Below, in pieces: positions 8,135 through 16,565 of a DNA stretch of 64,000 nucleotides. Position numbers and translations under genes: made by a program. The first letter of the stretch is position 1, and every line of letters begins with the position of its first letter. The notes beneath the pieces are model-generated. The model ran no database searches and was not told the DNA's origin. It saw only the letters and a list, made by a program, of their open reading frames with translations. Origin of the DNA: Sphingomonas kaistensis (GTDB lineage: Bacteria > Pseudomonadota > Alphaproteobacteria > Sphingomonadales > Sphingomonadaceae); contig NZ_CP145607.1 of assembly GCF_036884275.1 (NCBI RefSeq), forward strand, positions 979,001-1,043,000, given 5' to 3'.

Positions 8135-8713
8135 ATGAAGAAGACCTTGATCGCCTTGGCCGCCGCCAGCTCGCTGTCGCTGGGCGCCTGCTCGACCATG
8201 AACAATAACGACACCCTCGCCGACGCCGCGACCGGCGCAGCCGTGGGTGCCGTCGGTGGTGCCGCTGTCGGCGCCGTCGTTCCGGGTGTCAGCCCGATCA
8301 CCGGCGCGGCCGTTGGCGCTGCCATCGGCGGCCTGACCGGCGCGGTGTGGGCCGACAACAACAACGACGGTTATGCCGACGGCTATGTCCAGAACGGCCA
8401 ATATTATCAGGGCACGCCGAGCGGTTATGATTCGACCCTCGGCCGCGTTGCCACGGGTGCCGGCATCGGCGCCGTGGCCGGTGTCGCCGCCGGTGCGCTG
8501 ATCCCGGGCGTCAGCCTGCTCGAAGGCGCCGTCGCCGGTGCCGTGGTCGGCGGCCTCGCCGGCGCGATCTGGGCCGACAACGACCGTGACGGCCGTGTGG
8601 ACGGCTATGTCCAGAACGGTCAATATTATCCGGGCGCCCCCGCCCAGACCAACACGGGCAGCAGCTATCAGCAGCCGGCCCCCGCCCCGAGCCGCAGCGG
8701 CGAGCGCGGCTAA
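8135..8713 (+). CDS. Glycine-zipper outer-membrane lipoprotein with an internal duplication
   Basis: A 192-residue lipoprotein with signal peptide and lipobox LGAC (Cys19). After Cys19 it consists of two homologous units, about residues 32-93 and 106-167, offset by exactly 74. Each unit has a glycine-zipper helical hairpin rich in GAAVG/GAVAG steps, followed by WAD and an acidic loop of DxNxDGxxDG type (D74-D82 and D148-D156). Both units end in the identical YVQNGQYY. Glycine zippers are typical of membrane-inserting SlyB/OmpA-associated lipoproteins; the acidic loops resemble calcium-binding loops. A strong GGAGGA ribosome site precedes the ATG. It is probably cotranscribed with the L,D-transpeptidase 9 bp downstream and driven by the EcfG-type promoter. 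Exact function unknown. Confidence 0.85.
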   Translation: MKKTLIALAAASSLSLGACSTMNNNDTLADAATGAAVGAVGGAAVGAVVPGVSPITGAAVGAAIGGLTGAVWADNNNDGYADGYVQNGQYYQGTPSGYDSTLGRVATGAGIGAVAGVAAGALIPGVSLLEGAVAGAVVGGLAGAIWADNDRDGRVDGYVQNGQYYPGAPAQTNTGSSYQQPAPAPSRSGERG

Positions 8714-8722
8714 GGAGAACGA

Positions 8723-10015
8723 ATGAGCCTTTCGCGTAACAGAAACGGCTTGTGTGCCGGGCGCCTCGTGCGCCCGGCACTTGTTTGTGCGGGCCTGCTT
8801 GTCGCGCCCGCGTTGGCCGCTTCGCCGGCGGCCGCCCAGGCCAGTGTGGCACGGCCCGCCGCCTCGTCTCTTTTCTTTCGCTCCGGTGCCCAAGGTGCCG
8901 CGGCCGAGTTGCTGCGGCTGGCCGCGACGGCGCAGGCCGACGGGCTCGACCCCCGGCGCTATCGCACCCGCGACCTGCCGCGCCTGGTGCGCGCCGCCGA
9001 AAGCGGCGATCCGCAAGCGATCGCGCGCGCCGACCGAGCGCTGAGCGACCTGTTCATCCGCTACGCGCAGGACCTTCGCCGTGCGCCCAACGTCGGCATC
9101 ATCTATGTCGACGGCGATCTTCGCCCGCAGGCGCCGAGCGCCGCGGCGCTGCTCGCCGCCGCCTCCGCTTCGCCCAACGTCGCCGCCTACATGCGCGACA
9201 TGGGGTGGATGCATCCTTATTATGCGCAGCTCCGCCGGCAGTTGACCGACAACCGGCTCGACCCCGCGACGCGGCGGCTGGTCCAGAGCAACCTGGCGCG
9301 GGTCCGCAGCCTTCCGGCCGGCGGCCGCTATGTGATGGTCAATGTCGCCGCGCAGCGCCTGTTTATGATCGACAACAACCAGACGGTCGACATGATGCGC
9401 GTGGTGGTCGGAAAGCCCGTCTATCCGACGCCCATGATGGCGGCCAATATCCGCTACACTTCGCTTCGCCCTTACTGGAACGTGCCGAGCGATCTGGCGG
9501 CCGAGCGGATCGTGCCCAACGTCATCAAGGGCGGCGCGCCTTATCTCCGCGCCAAGGGATATCAGGTGCTGTCTGACTGGTCGGACAAGCCCAGGATCGT
9601 GAGCCCGGCCAGCGTCGATTGGAAGGCAGTGGCCGCCGGCAAGAAGGAAGTGCGGCTGCGCCAGCTTCCGGGGCCGGCCAACAGCATGGGCGACATGAAG
9701 TTCATGTTCCCCAATGCGCAGGGCATCTATCTTCACGACACGCCGCAGGACGAATTGTTCGGCGAGGCGGCGCGGTTGTTCTCGGGCGGTTGCGTGCGGC
9801 TCGAGGCGGCGCATCGGCTGGCGGCGTGGCTGTACGGCAAGCCGCTCCGCGCCAAGGGCGCCGCGCCCGAACAGAAGGTGCCGATGGCGAAGCCCGTGCC
9901 GGTCTATCTGACTTATCTGACGGCGGTGCCGAGCGGGACCGAGCTCGCCATCTATGAGGACATCTACAAGAAGGATGCCCCGGCGGTGCCGTCGAGGCGG
10001 ATGGCGACCCGCTAG
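8723..10015 (+). CDS. L,D-transpeptidase (YkuD/YcbB-like), exported
   Basis: A 430-residue exported enzyme with an N-terminal signal segment (about residues 12-39, ending AAAQA). The YkuD catalytic domain (about 205-370) contains IYLHDTP and the active-site motif FSGGCVRLE, with the catalytic cysteine in GGC. Enzymes of this YcbB-like architecture make 3-3 crosslinks in peptidoglycan or attach proteins to it. A ribosome site (AAGGAGAACGA) lies in the 9-bp gap after the lipoprotein gene, so the two are likely one transcript under stress control. No LysM or typical peptidoglycan-binding repeat was recognised in the N-terminal half. The stop overlaps that of the convergent TonB-like gene. Confidence 0.88.
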   Translation: MSLSRNRNGLCAGRLVRPALVCAGLLVAPALAASPAAAQASVARPAASSLFFRSGAQGAAAELLRLAATAQADGLDPRRYRTRDLPRLVRAAESGDPQAIARADRALSDLFIRYAQDLRRAPNVGIIYVDGDLRPQAPSAAALLAAASASPNVAAYMRDMGWMHPYYAQLRRQLTDNRLDPATRRLVQSNLARVRSLPAGGRYVMVNVAAQRLFMIDNNQTVDMMRVVVGKPVYPTPMMAANIRYTSLRPYWNVPSDLAAERIVPNVIKGGAPYLRAKGYQVLSDWSDKPRIVSPASVDWKAVAAGKKEVRLRQLPGPANSMGDMKFMFPNAQGIYLHDTPQDELFGEAARLFSGGCVRLEAAHRLAAWLYGKPLRAKGAAPEQKVPMAKPVPVYLTYLTAVPSGTELAIYEDIYKKDAPAVPSRRMATR

Positions 10016-10743
10016 TTTCGGTCCCAGGTCGCGACGTAGCGAAGCGCGACCGGCACGGCATTGCCCGACCGGTCGCGCGCCGGCTCCCAGCGGGTGCGGG
10101 CGAGCAGGCGGCATAGCTCGTCGTCGAGCGCCGGATTACCCGAGGAAGAGAAAGGCAGGCAGCGCGTCAGCCGTCCCTCGGCGCTGATGTCGAGCGCGAG
10201 CACCGCCGATCCGCGCGGCGCGCCATAGCCGCGGATTCGCCGATAATCGCCGCGCGACAGATTGCCCGACAGCAGCCGCGCCCCGCTGCCTAAACCGCCG
10301 CCCATGCCTGATCCGCCCGGTCCGCCGCCACCGGTGCCATCCCCGCTTCCGTTCGCGCCGCGGCCCGGCCCGGCTTCGCGGCCTGCCCCGGCGCTCGGGG
10401 CGGCGGCGGTGACGGGCGCGGTTTCGTCGGCGGTGGGCAGGGTGGGGGGCACTGGCAGGCGCACTTCGGGCTTGGGTTGCACTACCGGGGCCGGGCGCGC
10501 GTCGAGATCGGGCGCACCGACCTCGCGCTCGGCGGCGGCCTCCTGCTGCGAGATCGACGGGGGCGGTGGTGGCGGGGGTTTGGGCAGCGGCACGTCGAAG
10601 GTGGTCAGTGCCTCGACGCTCCGCCGCAGCGGTTCGCCGGCGAGCCCGGTGATCAGCGCCGCGCCGAGCGCGAGATGCAGCACGGCGACCAGCGCGAGCG
10701 CCTTGGTCCGGTCGCGTCCCTGTCCTTGCGGCTGCCACGGCAT
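10012..10743 (-). CDS. TonB-like energy transducer family protein
   Basis: A 243-residue protein with one N-terminal transmembrane helix (about 14-33). A proline-rich stretch with repeated PPPP and later PxP steps would span the periplasm, followed by a glycine-rich linker. A C-terminal TonB-type domain (about 165-243) includes GSAVLALDISAEGRLT and ends in VALRYVATW. TonB proteins couple inner-membrane proton force to outer-membrane receptors. No exbB/exbD lies beside it, so it may act with proteins encoded elsewhere or serve another envelope role. ATG start at 10743. Confidence 0.82.
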   Translation of the reverse strand: MPWQPQGQGRDRTKALALVAVLHLALGAALITGLAGEPLRRSVEALTTFDVPLPKPPPPPPPSISQQEAAAEREVGAPDLDARPAPVVQPKPEVRLPVPPTLPTADETAPVTAAAPSAGAGREAGPGRGANGSGDGTGGGGPGGSGMGGGLGSGARLLSGNLSRGDYRRIRGYGAPRGSAVLALDISAEGRLTRCLPFSSSGNPALDDELCRLLARTRWEPARDRSGNAVPVALRYVATWDRN

Positions 10744-10776
10744 GACAAGAAAACGCCGCCGGGGCCGAGCCGCTCC

Positions 10777-11562
10777 CTAGCCCTCGATCCCGGCGAGGAA
10801 GCCCGCCAGCACACGGTCGAAGATCGCCGGCTGTTCGAGGTTGGGAAGATGCCCGGCGCCGCTGATCTCGATCAGCCCGGCATGGGGGATCAGGGTCTTC
10901 AATTCTTCGGACAGCGCGGGCGGGGTTATGCGATCCTCGCTGCCGTAGAGGACGAGGGTAGGGCACTTGACCGCCTCGGCCTCGCGGCGCTGGTCGGCGA
11001 GCCATACCGCGTCGGCGGCCCGGGCGTAAGCGGCGGAATCGATGCGGCTCATGGTTGCGACCACGGCTTCGCGAACCTCAGGCGTCGCGGGCTGAGAAAG
11101 CAGGGCGTCGGCGCGGCTGTCGGCGAGGCCCGCCATGCCGAGTTCGGCGGAGGCCGCCAGCGATCGATCGTAGATGGCGCGTCCTTCAGGATGGCAGGCA
11201 AAGCTATCGGCCAGCACCAGGCTCGCGATCCGCTCCGGCGCGCGGGCGTGCATGGCGAGCGCGATCACCCCACCGAGGCTGAGGCCGCAGATGTGGGCCC
11301 GGGGGACGTCCAGCGCGTCGAGCACCGCCAGCGCGGCGGAGGCGAAATCGCCGCGCGGGTCGCCGCTGCCGGTGTCGCTGTCGCCGTAACCCGGCATATC
11401 GATCGCGATCGCCATGCGCTCGGCGCCGAACCGCTCGACCTGACCGTCCCACGCAGTCCGGTCTGAACCGACCCCGTGCAGGAACAACAGCGGCACGCCG
11501 CCCGATCCCCGGATGGTGCAGCCGACCCGGCCCCATATTGTTTCGATGCTTTGTCTTTCCAC
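10777..11562 (-). CDS. Alpha/beta hydrolase
   Basis: A 261-residue alpha/beta-fold hydrolase. The oxyanion segment LLFLHGVGSD, the nucleophile elbow GLSLGG with the catalytic Ser, an acid near YGSEDRITP and the catalytic His in SGAGHLPNLE are all visible. The overall pattern resembles 3-oxoadipate enol-lactonase and related small esterases, but no pathway neighbours support a specific substrate. The GTG at 11562 is preferred because the family starts shortly before the first strand. A GTG at 11604 would add 14 residues; neither has a clear ribosome site. Divergent from the [2Fe-2S] protein gene. Confidence 0.85.
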   Translation of the reverse strand: MERQSIETIWGRVGCTIRGSGGVPLLFLHGVGSDRTAWDGQVERFGAERMAIAIDMPGYGDSDTGSGDPRGDFASAALAVLDALDVPRAHICGLSLGGVIALAMHARAPERIASLVLADSFACHPEGRAIYDRSLAASAELGMAGLADSRADALLSQPATPEVREAVVATMSRIDSAAYARAADAVWLADQRREAEAVKCPTLVLYGSEDRITPPALSEELKTLIPHAGLIEISGAGHLPNLEQPAIFDRVLAGFLAGIEG

Positions 11563-11606
11563 GCGCCCGGCTTGGCAGCATCCGCGGCGCGCGGCTAGAT
11601 GCACCG

Positions 11607-12122
11607 ATGGCGCGGATGCGGGTCAACGGTCAGGCTTTGGAATTCGCGCTCGATCCCGCGACGCCCTTGCTGTGGGCGCTGCGCGACGCGGCCAATCTCA
11701 CCGGCACCAAGCAAGGCTGCGGCGGGACCGGGCAATGCGGGACCTGCACGGTGATCGTCGATGGCGGCGCGGTGCAAAGCTGCGCGGTCACGATCGGCAG
11801 TCTCGAAGGCGCCGACGTCACCACCGTCGAGGGCCTTGCCGGGCATCCGCTGACCTTGGCGCTGGTCGCCGAAGATGCGATCGGCTGCGGCTTCTGCCTG
11901 CCCGGGTTCGTTTGCGCGGCGGCCGCCCTCCTGCAGCAGAATGCGCGTCCGGCGGCCGAGCAGCTGGACGCCTTGCCGACCCGCTGCGCCTGCGGCCTTC
12001 AGCCGCGTCTGAGACGTGCGATCGGCCGGGCCGCGAGCACCATGGCGGCGAGCGGTCAGCCGTCGCAGCCTCCGGAACCTGCACCGCAAACATCACCCGA
12101 GATCGTTACGCGGCCGCGTTAA
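11607..12122 (+). CDS. Orphan [2Fe-2S] protein of the xanthine dehydrogenase/CO dehydrogenase small-subunit family
   Basis: A 171-residue protein with the two-cluster layout of molybdenum hydroxylase small subunits. It has a plant-ferredoxin-like N-terminal domain (C..C..C in GCGGTGQCGTC, then C in VQSC) and a helical C-terminal cluster (GCGFC, then RCAC). These subunits carry electrons from a molybdopterin large subunit. No large or FAD subunit is encoded nearby. Two oddities are visible: five residues rather than the usual four lie between the first two cysteines, and the family's QCGxC and CRCG appear as GCGFC and CACG. The C-terminus has a proline-rich tail. The ATG at 11607 is chosen; 11616 is an alternative. 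Confidence 0.8.
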   Translation: MARMRVNGQALEFALDPATPLLWALRDAANLTGTKQGCGGTGQCGTCTVIVDGGAVQSCAVTIGSLEGADVTTVEGLAGHPLTLALVAEDAIGCGFCLPGFVCAAAALLQQNARPAAEQLDALPTRCACGLQPRLRRAIGRAASTMAASGQPSQPPEPAPQTSPEIVTRPR

Positions 12123-12182
12123 TCTTGCGCTCAGCCGAAAGGGGAGAAGATCGCGTGTATCGGCTCTCTTGAGGTCACGAAC

Positions 12183-13058
12183 ATGCGGCTGTCCTTGTTC
12201 TCGCTGTTGCTCCTTTCCACCGCTGCCCCGGCGTTTGCCGATCCCATCCCCGGCGAACCCGCCGAGCGGATCGAGGCCGTGCAGGCCGAGCCTCCGGCGC
12301 GCGTGCAGCGCGAGGAACGGCGCCAAAGCCGTGTTGCGGATGTCGATCGGCCGGCACGCCCGCAGCGAGTGGATCGCGATTTCACGCCCTCGCCGCGAGT
12401 CGAGCGCGAGCGGCCCGCCGCTTTCGCCGAGCCCGCCCGTGACACCGCCGCAGCGGACATGGCCGAGCGGCGCCAGGAGCGCTGGTCTCGTTCGGCGCCC
12501 GCGGATGACGGCGGCACGCGGCAGGATCGCGGCGAACGCGCCCGTGGCTGGCAGGACGGCCGGGTCGAACGCCGCAGCCGGCGGGGCGAGGTTCCGCCCT
12601 CGGCCGGTTCGCCCGTCTTCGGCTCGGCCATTCCGGGTCCCGAAAGCGTCGGCCGGCCCCCGCGCGACGTGTCGCCGGGCAGCGTTACCGATCGTGACCT
12701 GCGCGACCGTGTCGCCGCCGAAGGGCTTCGCCGCGACCGGATCGAACGTGCCGAATGGCGGCAGGAATGGCGCCGGGACCGCCGCTACGACTGGCGCCGA
12801 CACCGCGACCGCGACCGCAATCGCTTCCACCTGTCGGTCTATTTCGATCCGTTCGGCTGGCAGTATCGCGATTACGACATCGGATGGCGCCTGCCCTCGC
12901 GCTATTACAGCGCGCGCTACTGGCTGCAGGACCCGTGGTCCTATCGCCTGCCTCCGGTCGGTGGCTATTACCGCTGGGTCCGCTATTACAATGACGTGCT
13001 GCTGGTGGATGTCAGGAACGGGCGCGTGCTCGACCGGATTCAGCGCTTCTTCTGGTAG
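12183..13058 (+). CDS. RcnB-like exported protein
   Basis: A 291-residue exported protein with signal peptide (cleavage near AFA-D, about residue 19). A long arginine/glutamate-rich low-complexity region (about 30-215) follows. The C-terminal RcnB-type domain (about 216-291) has YDWRRHRD, a GWQYRDYDIGWRLP segment, YYRWVRYYND and the terminal FFW. In E. coli RcnB takes part in nickel/cobalt homeostasis, but the domain is abundant in sphingomonads and its role there is not fixed. The ATG at 12183 has GAGG upstream. Monocistronic by spacing. Confidence 0.85.
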   Translation: MRLSLFSLLLLSTAAPAFADPIPGEPAERIEAVQAEPPARVQREERRQSRVADVDRPARPQRVDRDFTPSPRVERERPAAFAEPARDTAAADMAERRQERWSRSAPADDGGTRQDRGERARGWQDGRVERRSRRGEVPPSAGSPVFGSAIPGPESVGRPPRDVSPGSVTDRDLRDRVAAEGLRRDRIERAEWRQEWRRDRRYDWRRHRDRDRNRFHLSVYFDPFGWQYRDYDIGWRLPSRYYSARYWLQDPWSYRLPPVGGYYRWVRYYNDVLLVDVRNGRVLDRIQRFFW

Positions 13059-13153
13059 AGCGCTCGCGGCGGTTGGTCGAAGGATGCTAGGCAGCGCGGG
13101 AACCGGGACTTTTCTCAGGCCCTGACCTGCCCTCTTTCGAAAGCGCTGCCTTC

Positions 13154-15004
13154 ATGACCCATCGCCTCCTGCTGCTTGGCGCGAGCCTGCTCACCCTCGG
13201 TGCCTGCGCCACGCGGGAGGAGATGGCGGCCGCACCGCCGCCGCCCGCAACCGCCGCGGCCGAGCCGGCCCCGGTCGCCACCGCGCAATCGGAGCATGAC
13301 CGGCTGTTCGCCCTGTTCGCCAAGAGCGACGAGGACAGCCTCCGCCGCAATCCGCTGAGCGCGCTGTTCCGCGGCGACATGCGCTACGCCGACCGGCTGG
13401 GCGACAATATCAGCGATGCCTATTACGCGGGCGAGAAGCAGGCCGCCGAGCAGGAGCTCGCCGCGTTGGCCGCGATCGACCGGGCGAAGCTCAACCCGAC
13501 CGACGCCATCGCCTACGACGTGTTCAAGGTAGCGACCGAGGATCAACTCGCCGGCTATCAGGACAATCTGCTGAGCCTGACCAAGGTGCGGCCGATGAAC
13601 CACTTCTTCGGCATCCACACTTTCTACCCGACCTTTGCCAGCGGACAGGGCGCGGCGCCGTTCAAGACGGTCCAGGATTACGAAAACAACCTGAAGCGCC
13701 ACAAGGACTTCGTGGTCTATCTCGACCGGGCGATTCAGCGCTGGCGCGAGGGGATGGCGAGCGGGGTGGTCGATACCAAGCTCACCACCCGCAACATGAT
13801 CGAGCAGCTTAACAGCCAGCTCAAGCAGACCCCGGCGGAGGACAATTACCTGGGGCCGATCCGCAAATTGCCGGACGCGATCGGTGCCGAGGATCGCGCC
13901 CGCCTGACCGCGGCCTATCAGGCGTCGGTCAAGGATGAGATCCGCCCGGCGCTGACCCGCGTGCGCGATTTCCTGCGCAGCGAGTATCTCCCCGCCGCGC
14001 GCGATGGGGTCGGCCTCATGTACATGAAGGGCGGGCCCGAGCTCTACCGCCACCTCGTCCGCTCGACGACGACGCTCGACATGGCGCCGGAGGAGATTCA
14101 CCAGCTCGGCCTCAGCGAAGTCGCCCGTATCCGCGGCGAGATGGACAACGTCCGCCAGGAAGTCGGCTTCAAGCGCGACCTCCCCGCTTTCTTCAACAAT
14201 CTGCGCACCGATCCCAAGCTCAAGCCCAAGAGCCGCGACGCGCTGACGCAGGGTTATTACGACATCGGCAAGAAGGTCGATGCCGAGCTTCCGCGCTATT
14301 TCTCCACCATGCCCAAGGCGCGGTTGGAGATCCGCCCGTACGAGCCGTTCCGCGAGAAGTTCGAGGCCGGCGGCTCCTACCAGAGCGGCACCCCCGACGG
14401 GACACGTCCGGGCGTCTTCTATTTCAACGCCTACGATCTGCCGAGCCGCACGACGCCCGGCATGACCACGCTTTATCTCCACGAAGGGGCGCCGGGGCAT
14501 CACTTCCAGATCAGCTTGGCGCAGGAAAACGAAGCGCTGCCGGCGTTCATGCGGTTCGGCGGGAACACGGCCTATGTCGAGGGCTGGGCGCTGTATGCCG
14601 AGACGCTCGGCTACGACATGGGATTCTACAAGGACCCGTATCAGCGCTTCGGCACGCTGTCGGACGAAATGCTGCGCGCGATGCGGCTGGTGGTCGATAC
14701 CGGCATTCATTCCAAGGGTTGGACCCGCGACCAGGCGATCAGCTACATGCTGTCGAACAGCGACATGGGCCGGACCGACGCTACCGCCGAGGTCGAGCGC
14801 TATATCGCCATTCCGAGCCAGGCGCTGGCCTACAAGCTGGGGGCGCTGACCATTCAGCGGCTGCGGACCAAGGCGCAGACCGAGCTGGGTGCGAAGTTCG
14901 ACATCCGGGCGTTCCACGACCAGGTGCTCGGCACCGGCGCGTTGCCGCTGGCGGTGCTGGAGCAGAAGATCGACCGCTGGATCGCGGCGACTAAGGCGAG
15001 CTGA
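13154..15004 (+). CDS. DUF885 family lipoprotein, probable metal-dependent carboxypeptidase-like enzyme
   Basis: A 616-residue exported lipoprotein (lipobox LGAC, Cys18). The DUF885 domain fills the rest. It contains the zinc-protease-like motif HEGAPGHHFQ near residue 443 and a second conserved EGWALYAE segment near 478. The HExxxGHH arrangement suggests a gluzincin-like hydrolase fold, and family members are thought to be peptidases, mostly by inference. The ATG at 13154 follows a short intergenic gap. A strong hairpin at 15016-15048 follows the stop. Confidence 0.85.
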   Translation: MTHRLLLLGASLLTLGACATREEMAAAPPPPATAAAEPAPVATAQSEHDRLFALFAKSDEDSLRRNPLSALFRGDMRYADRLGDNISDAYYAGEKQAAEQELAALAAIDRAKLNPTDAIAYDVFKVATEDQLAGYQDNLLSLTKVRPMNHFFGIHTFYPTFASGQGAAPFKTVQDYENNLKRHKDFVVYLDRAIQRWREGMASGVVDTKLTTRNMIEQLNSQLKQTPAEDNYLGPIRKLPDAIGAEDRARLTAAYQASVKDEIRPALTRVRDFLRSEYLPAARDGVGLMYMKGGPELYRHLVRSTTTLDMAPEEIHQLGLSEVARIRGEMDNVRQEVGFKRDLPAFFNNLRTDPKLKPKSRDALTQGYYDIGKKVDAELPRYFSTMPKARLEIRPYEPFREKFEAGGSYQSGTPDGTRPGVFYFNAYDLPSRTTPGMTTLYLHEGAPGHHFQISLAQENEALPAFMRFGGNTAYVEGWALYAETLGYDMGFYKDPYQRFGTLSDEMLRAMRLVVDTGIHSKGWTRDQAISYMLSNSDMGRTDATAEVERYIAIPSQALAYKLGALTIQRLRTKAQTELGAKFDIRAFHDQVLGTGALPLAVLEQKIDRWIAATKAS

Positions 15005-15015
15005 GTAGCTTGCGA

Positions 15016-15048
15016 CCGGCCGCGGCGAATAAGTTTCGCCGCGGCCGG
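15016..15048. terminator. Strong hairpin between convergent genes
   Basis: Two 14-nt arms, CCGGCCGCGGCGAA and its exact complement, enclose a 5-nt loop. The hairpin lies between the DUF885 gene and the convergent ABC permease gene. It has no T-tract on either side, so intrinsic termination is uncertain. It could serve both strands as a processing or termination structure. Confidence 0.5.
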
Positions 15049-15065
15049 CTCCGAATTCCGGTCAG

Positions 15066-16565
15066 CTACGCCGCTTCGACCGATCGACCGCGCAGCCGTG
15101 CCGCGAGTTCCTTGAGGGTCGGCTTCTGGCCCTGCGCAAGGAGGCTGGCGCGGTAGAGCCGGCCGAGCAGCAGCAACTGCAGCGCGAGGAACGCCGCCAG
15201 CAGCAGGCCCGAGCCGACCACTTCCCACGCCGGAATGCCAGTGCCGAGCCGCGCCAGCACGGCGAAGGGCGTCCAGATCGGGACCCAGGTCATGACGGTG
15301 ATCCCGATCCCCTGGCCTCCGGCGATCACACCCTGGATGAGAATGGTGATCGGCAGCAGGATCATCAGGATGATCGGCATCAGATAACCCTGCGCGTCGT
15401 TCATCGAATCGCTGATCGCGCCGACCGCCAGGAAAAAGACCGAAATGGCGATGTAGCCGGCGATGAAGAAATAGATCATCGTCAGGATCGTCGTCCACGA
15501 GGTCAGCGGGGCGAGGGCCGGGCGGATCATGTCGGCGATCGCGCCCTGGGTCGCGAAGGCGGCAAAGACGCCGCATCCGATCCACACCGCGATCATGGTC
15601 AGGCCGACGGCGACGGTGCCGAGCAGCTTGCCGTACATGAGTTGCTCGGGGCTGATGGTCGCAAGCACGGTTTCGAGCAGCTTGTTCGAGCGCTCCTCGA
15701 TAGTGCCCTGGAGCATCCAGCTGCCCGACAGCATCAGCGCCATCATCAGCAGATAGCAGCTGGCGAGCGGCAGGATCGAACGGACCAGCAGGGCTTCGCG
15801 GGCGCCGCTGCCGGGGGCGGGCTGGGCGATCATCAGATTGGGCGTGACGGTCGCCACCGCCGTCGCGACCGGCGCGGAGACGCCGCTTTGCGTCAGCAGC
15901 CCCTGGCGGAGCGCGCGGGTCAGCACTTCCTGGACGGTCCCGACCAGCTGCGGGTTGGGCCGGCCGGAGGAAGCGAATTTTGCGGTGCCGGTGCGCAGGA
16001 ACCCTGCGGGGATGATGATCGCGGCGTCGAGCGGGTCGGCTTTGCTGCCCGAAGCGGGGCGCAGCAGCGTTTCCAGGCGCTGGTCGAGCGCCGCTCCCGT
16101 CAGACCGGCAAGGGCAGGCGGCGCGGTGACCAGTTCGTAGCGGGGCTCGGGCGGCGTGAAATCGGGCACGTCGGCGGGGATCGCCGGCTTCAGTCGCTCG
16201 AGCGCGCCCGTCGCGCCGCCCTCGGCCGCGAACCGGGCGACCTCGGCGTCGGTGACATAGCGGTCGTTGCGCGCCCACGGCGCTGTGGCGGGCGCCGCGA
16301 TCTTGTGGCGCTGGACGTAACGGGCGAGCGCATCGAGCGAGCGGCGGTCCTCCTCGAGACGGAGGCGGCCGGCGATCTCGCGCCCGGCGGTGCCGTCGTC
16401 CTGATCGATGATCATCACCCGGTCGGCCTCGCTTTCGCCCATGAACCGCTGGGTCAACGGCGCGATGGAGATGGCGACGGGGAGGATCAGCAGCGTCAGC
16501 CAGAAGCTGCGCATGCGGGTGATCTGGCGGAATTCGCGCAGGGCGACGAGGAGGATATTGTTCAC
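15066..16565 (-). CDS. ABC-2 type transporter permease (NatB-like)
   Basis: A 499-residue membrane protein. One transmembrane helix near residues 20-38 is followed by a large extracytoplasmic domain (about 40-255) and then a cluster of about five hydrophobic helices (about 258-475). This is the fold of NatB/ABC-2 exporter permeases. It forms a two-gene transporter with the ATPase immediately upstream. The GTG at 16565 overlaps the ATPase stop as GTGA, which fixes the start. In other bacteria NatAB-type systems export sodium or amphipathic compounds; the substrate here is not determined. Confidence 0.87.
   Translation of the reverse strand: MNNILLVALREFRQITRMRSFWLTLLILPVAISIAPLTQRFMGESEADRVMIIDQDDGTAGREIAGRLRLEEDRRSLDALARYVQRHKIAAPATAPWARNDRYVTDAEVARFAAEGGATGALERLKPAIPADVPDFTPPEPRYELVTAPPALAGLTGAALDQRLETLLRPASGSKADPLDAAIIIPAGFLRTGTAKFASSGRPNPQLVGTVQEVLTRALRQGLLTQSGVSAPVATAVATVTPNLMIAQPAPGSGAREALLVRSILPLASCYLLMMALMLSGSWMLQGTIEERSNKLLETVLATISPEQLMYGKLLGTVAVGLTMIAVWIGCGVFAAFATQGAIADMIRPALAPLTSWTTILTMIYFFIAGYIAISVFFLAVGAISDSMNDAQGYLMPIILMILLPITILIQGVIAGGQGIGITVMTWVPIWTPFAVLARLGTGIPAWEVVGSGLLLAAFLALQLLLLGRLYRASLLAQGQKPTLKELAARLRGRSVEAA

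Noticed and set aside
7893..8138. Open frame of 81 codons in the divergent gap before the lipoprotein gene
   Set aside because: It has no ribosome site or family pattern, and it overlaps the EcfG-type promoter and the real start at 8135.
8108..10114. 668-codon minus-strand open frame opposite the lipoprotein and L,D-transpeptidase genes
   Set aside because: Both plus-strand genes have recognisable motifs, signals and ribosome sites; the antisense frame has no family pattern.
12108..12124. Perfect short palindrome ACGCGGCCGCGT at the end of the [2Fe-2S] gene
   Set aside because: It has no loop or T-tract and is short enough to arise by chance in GC-rich DNA.
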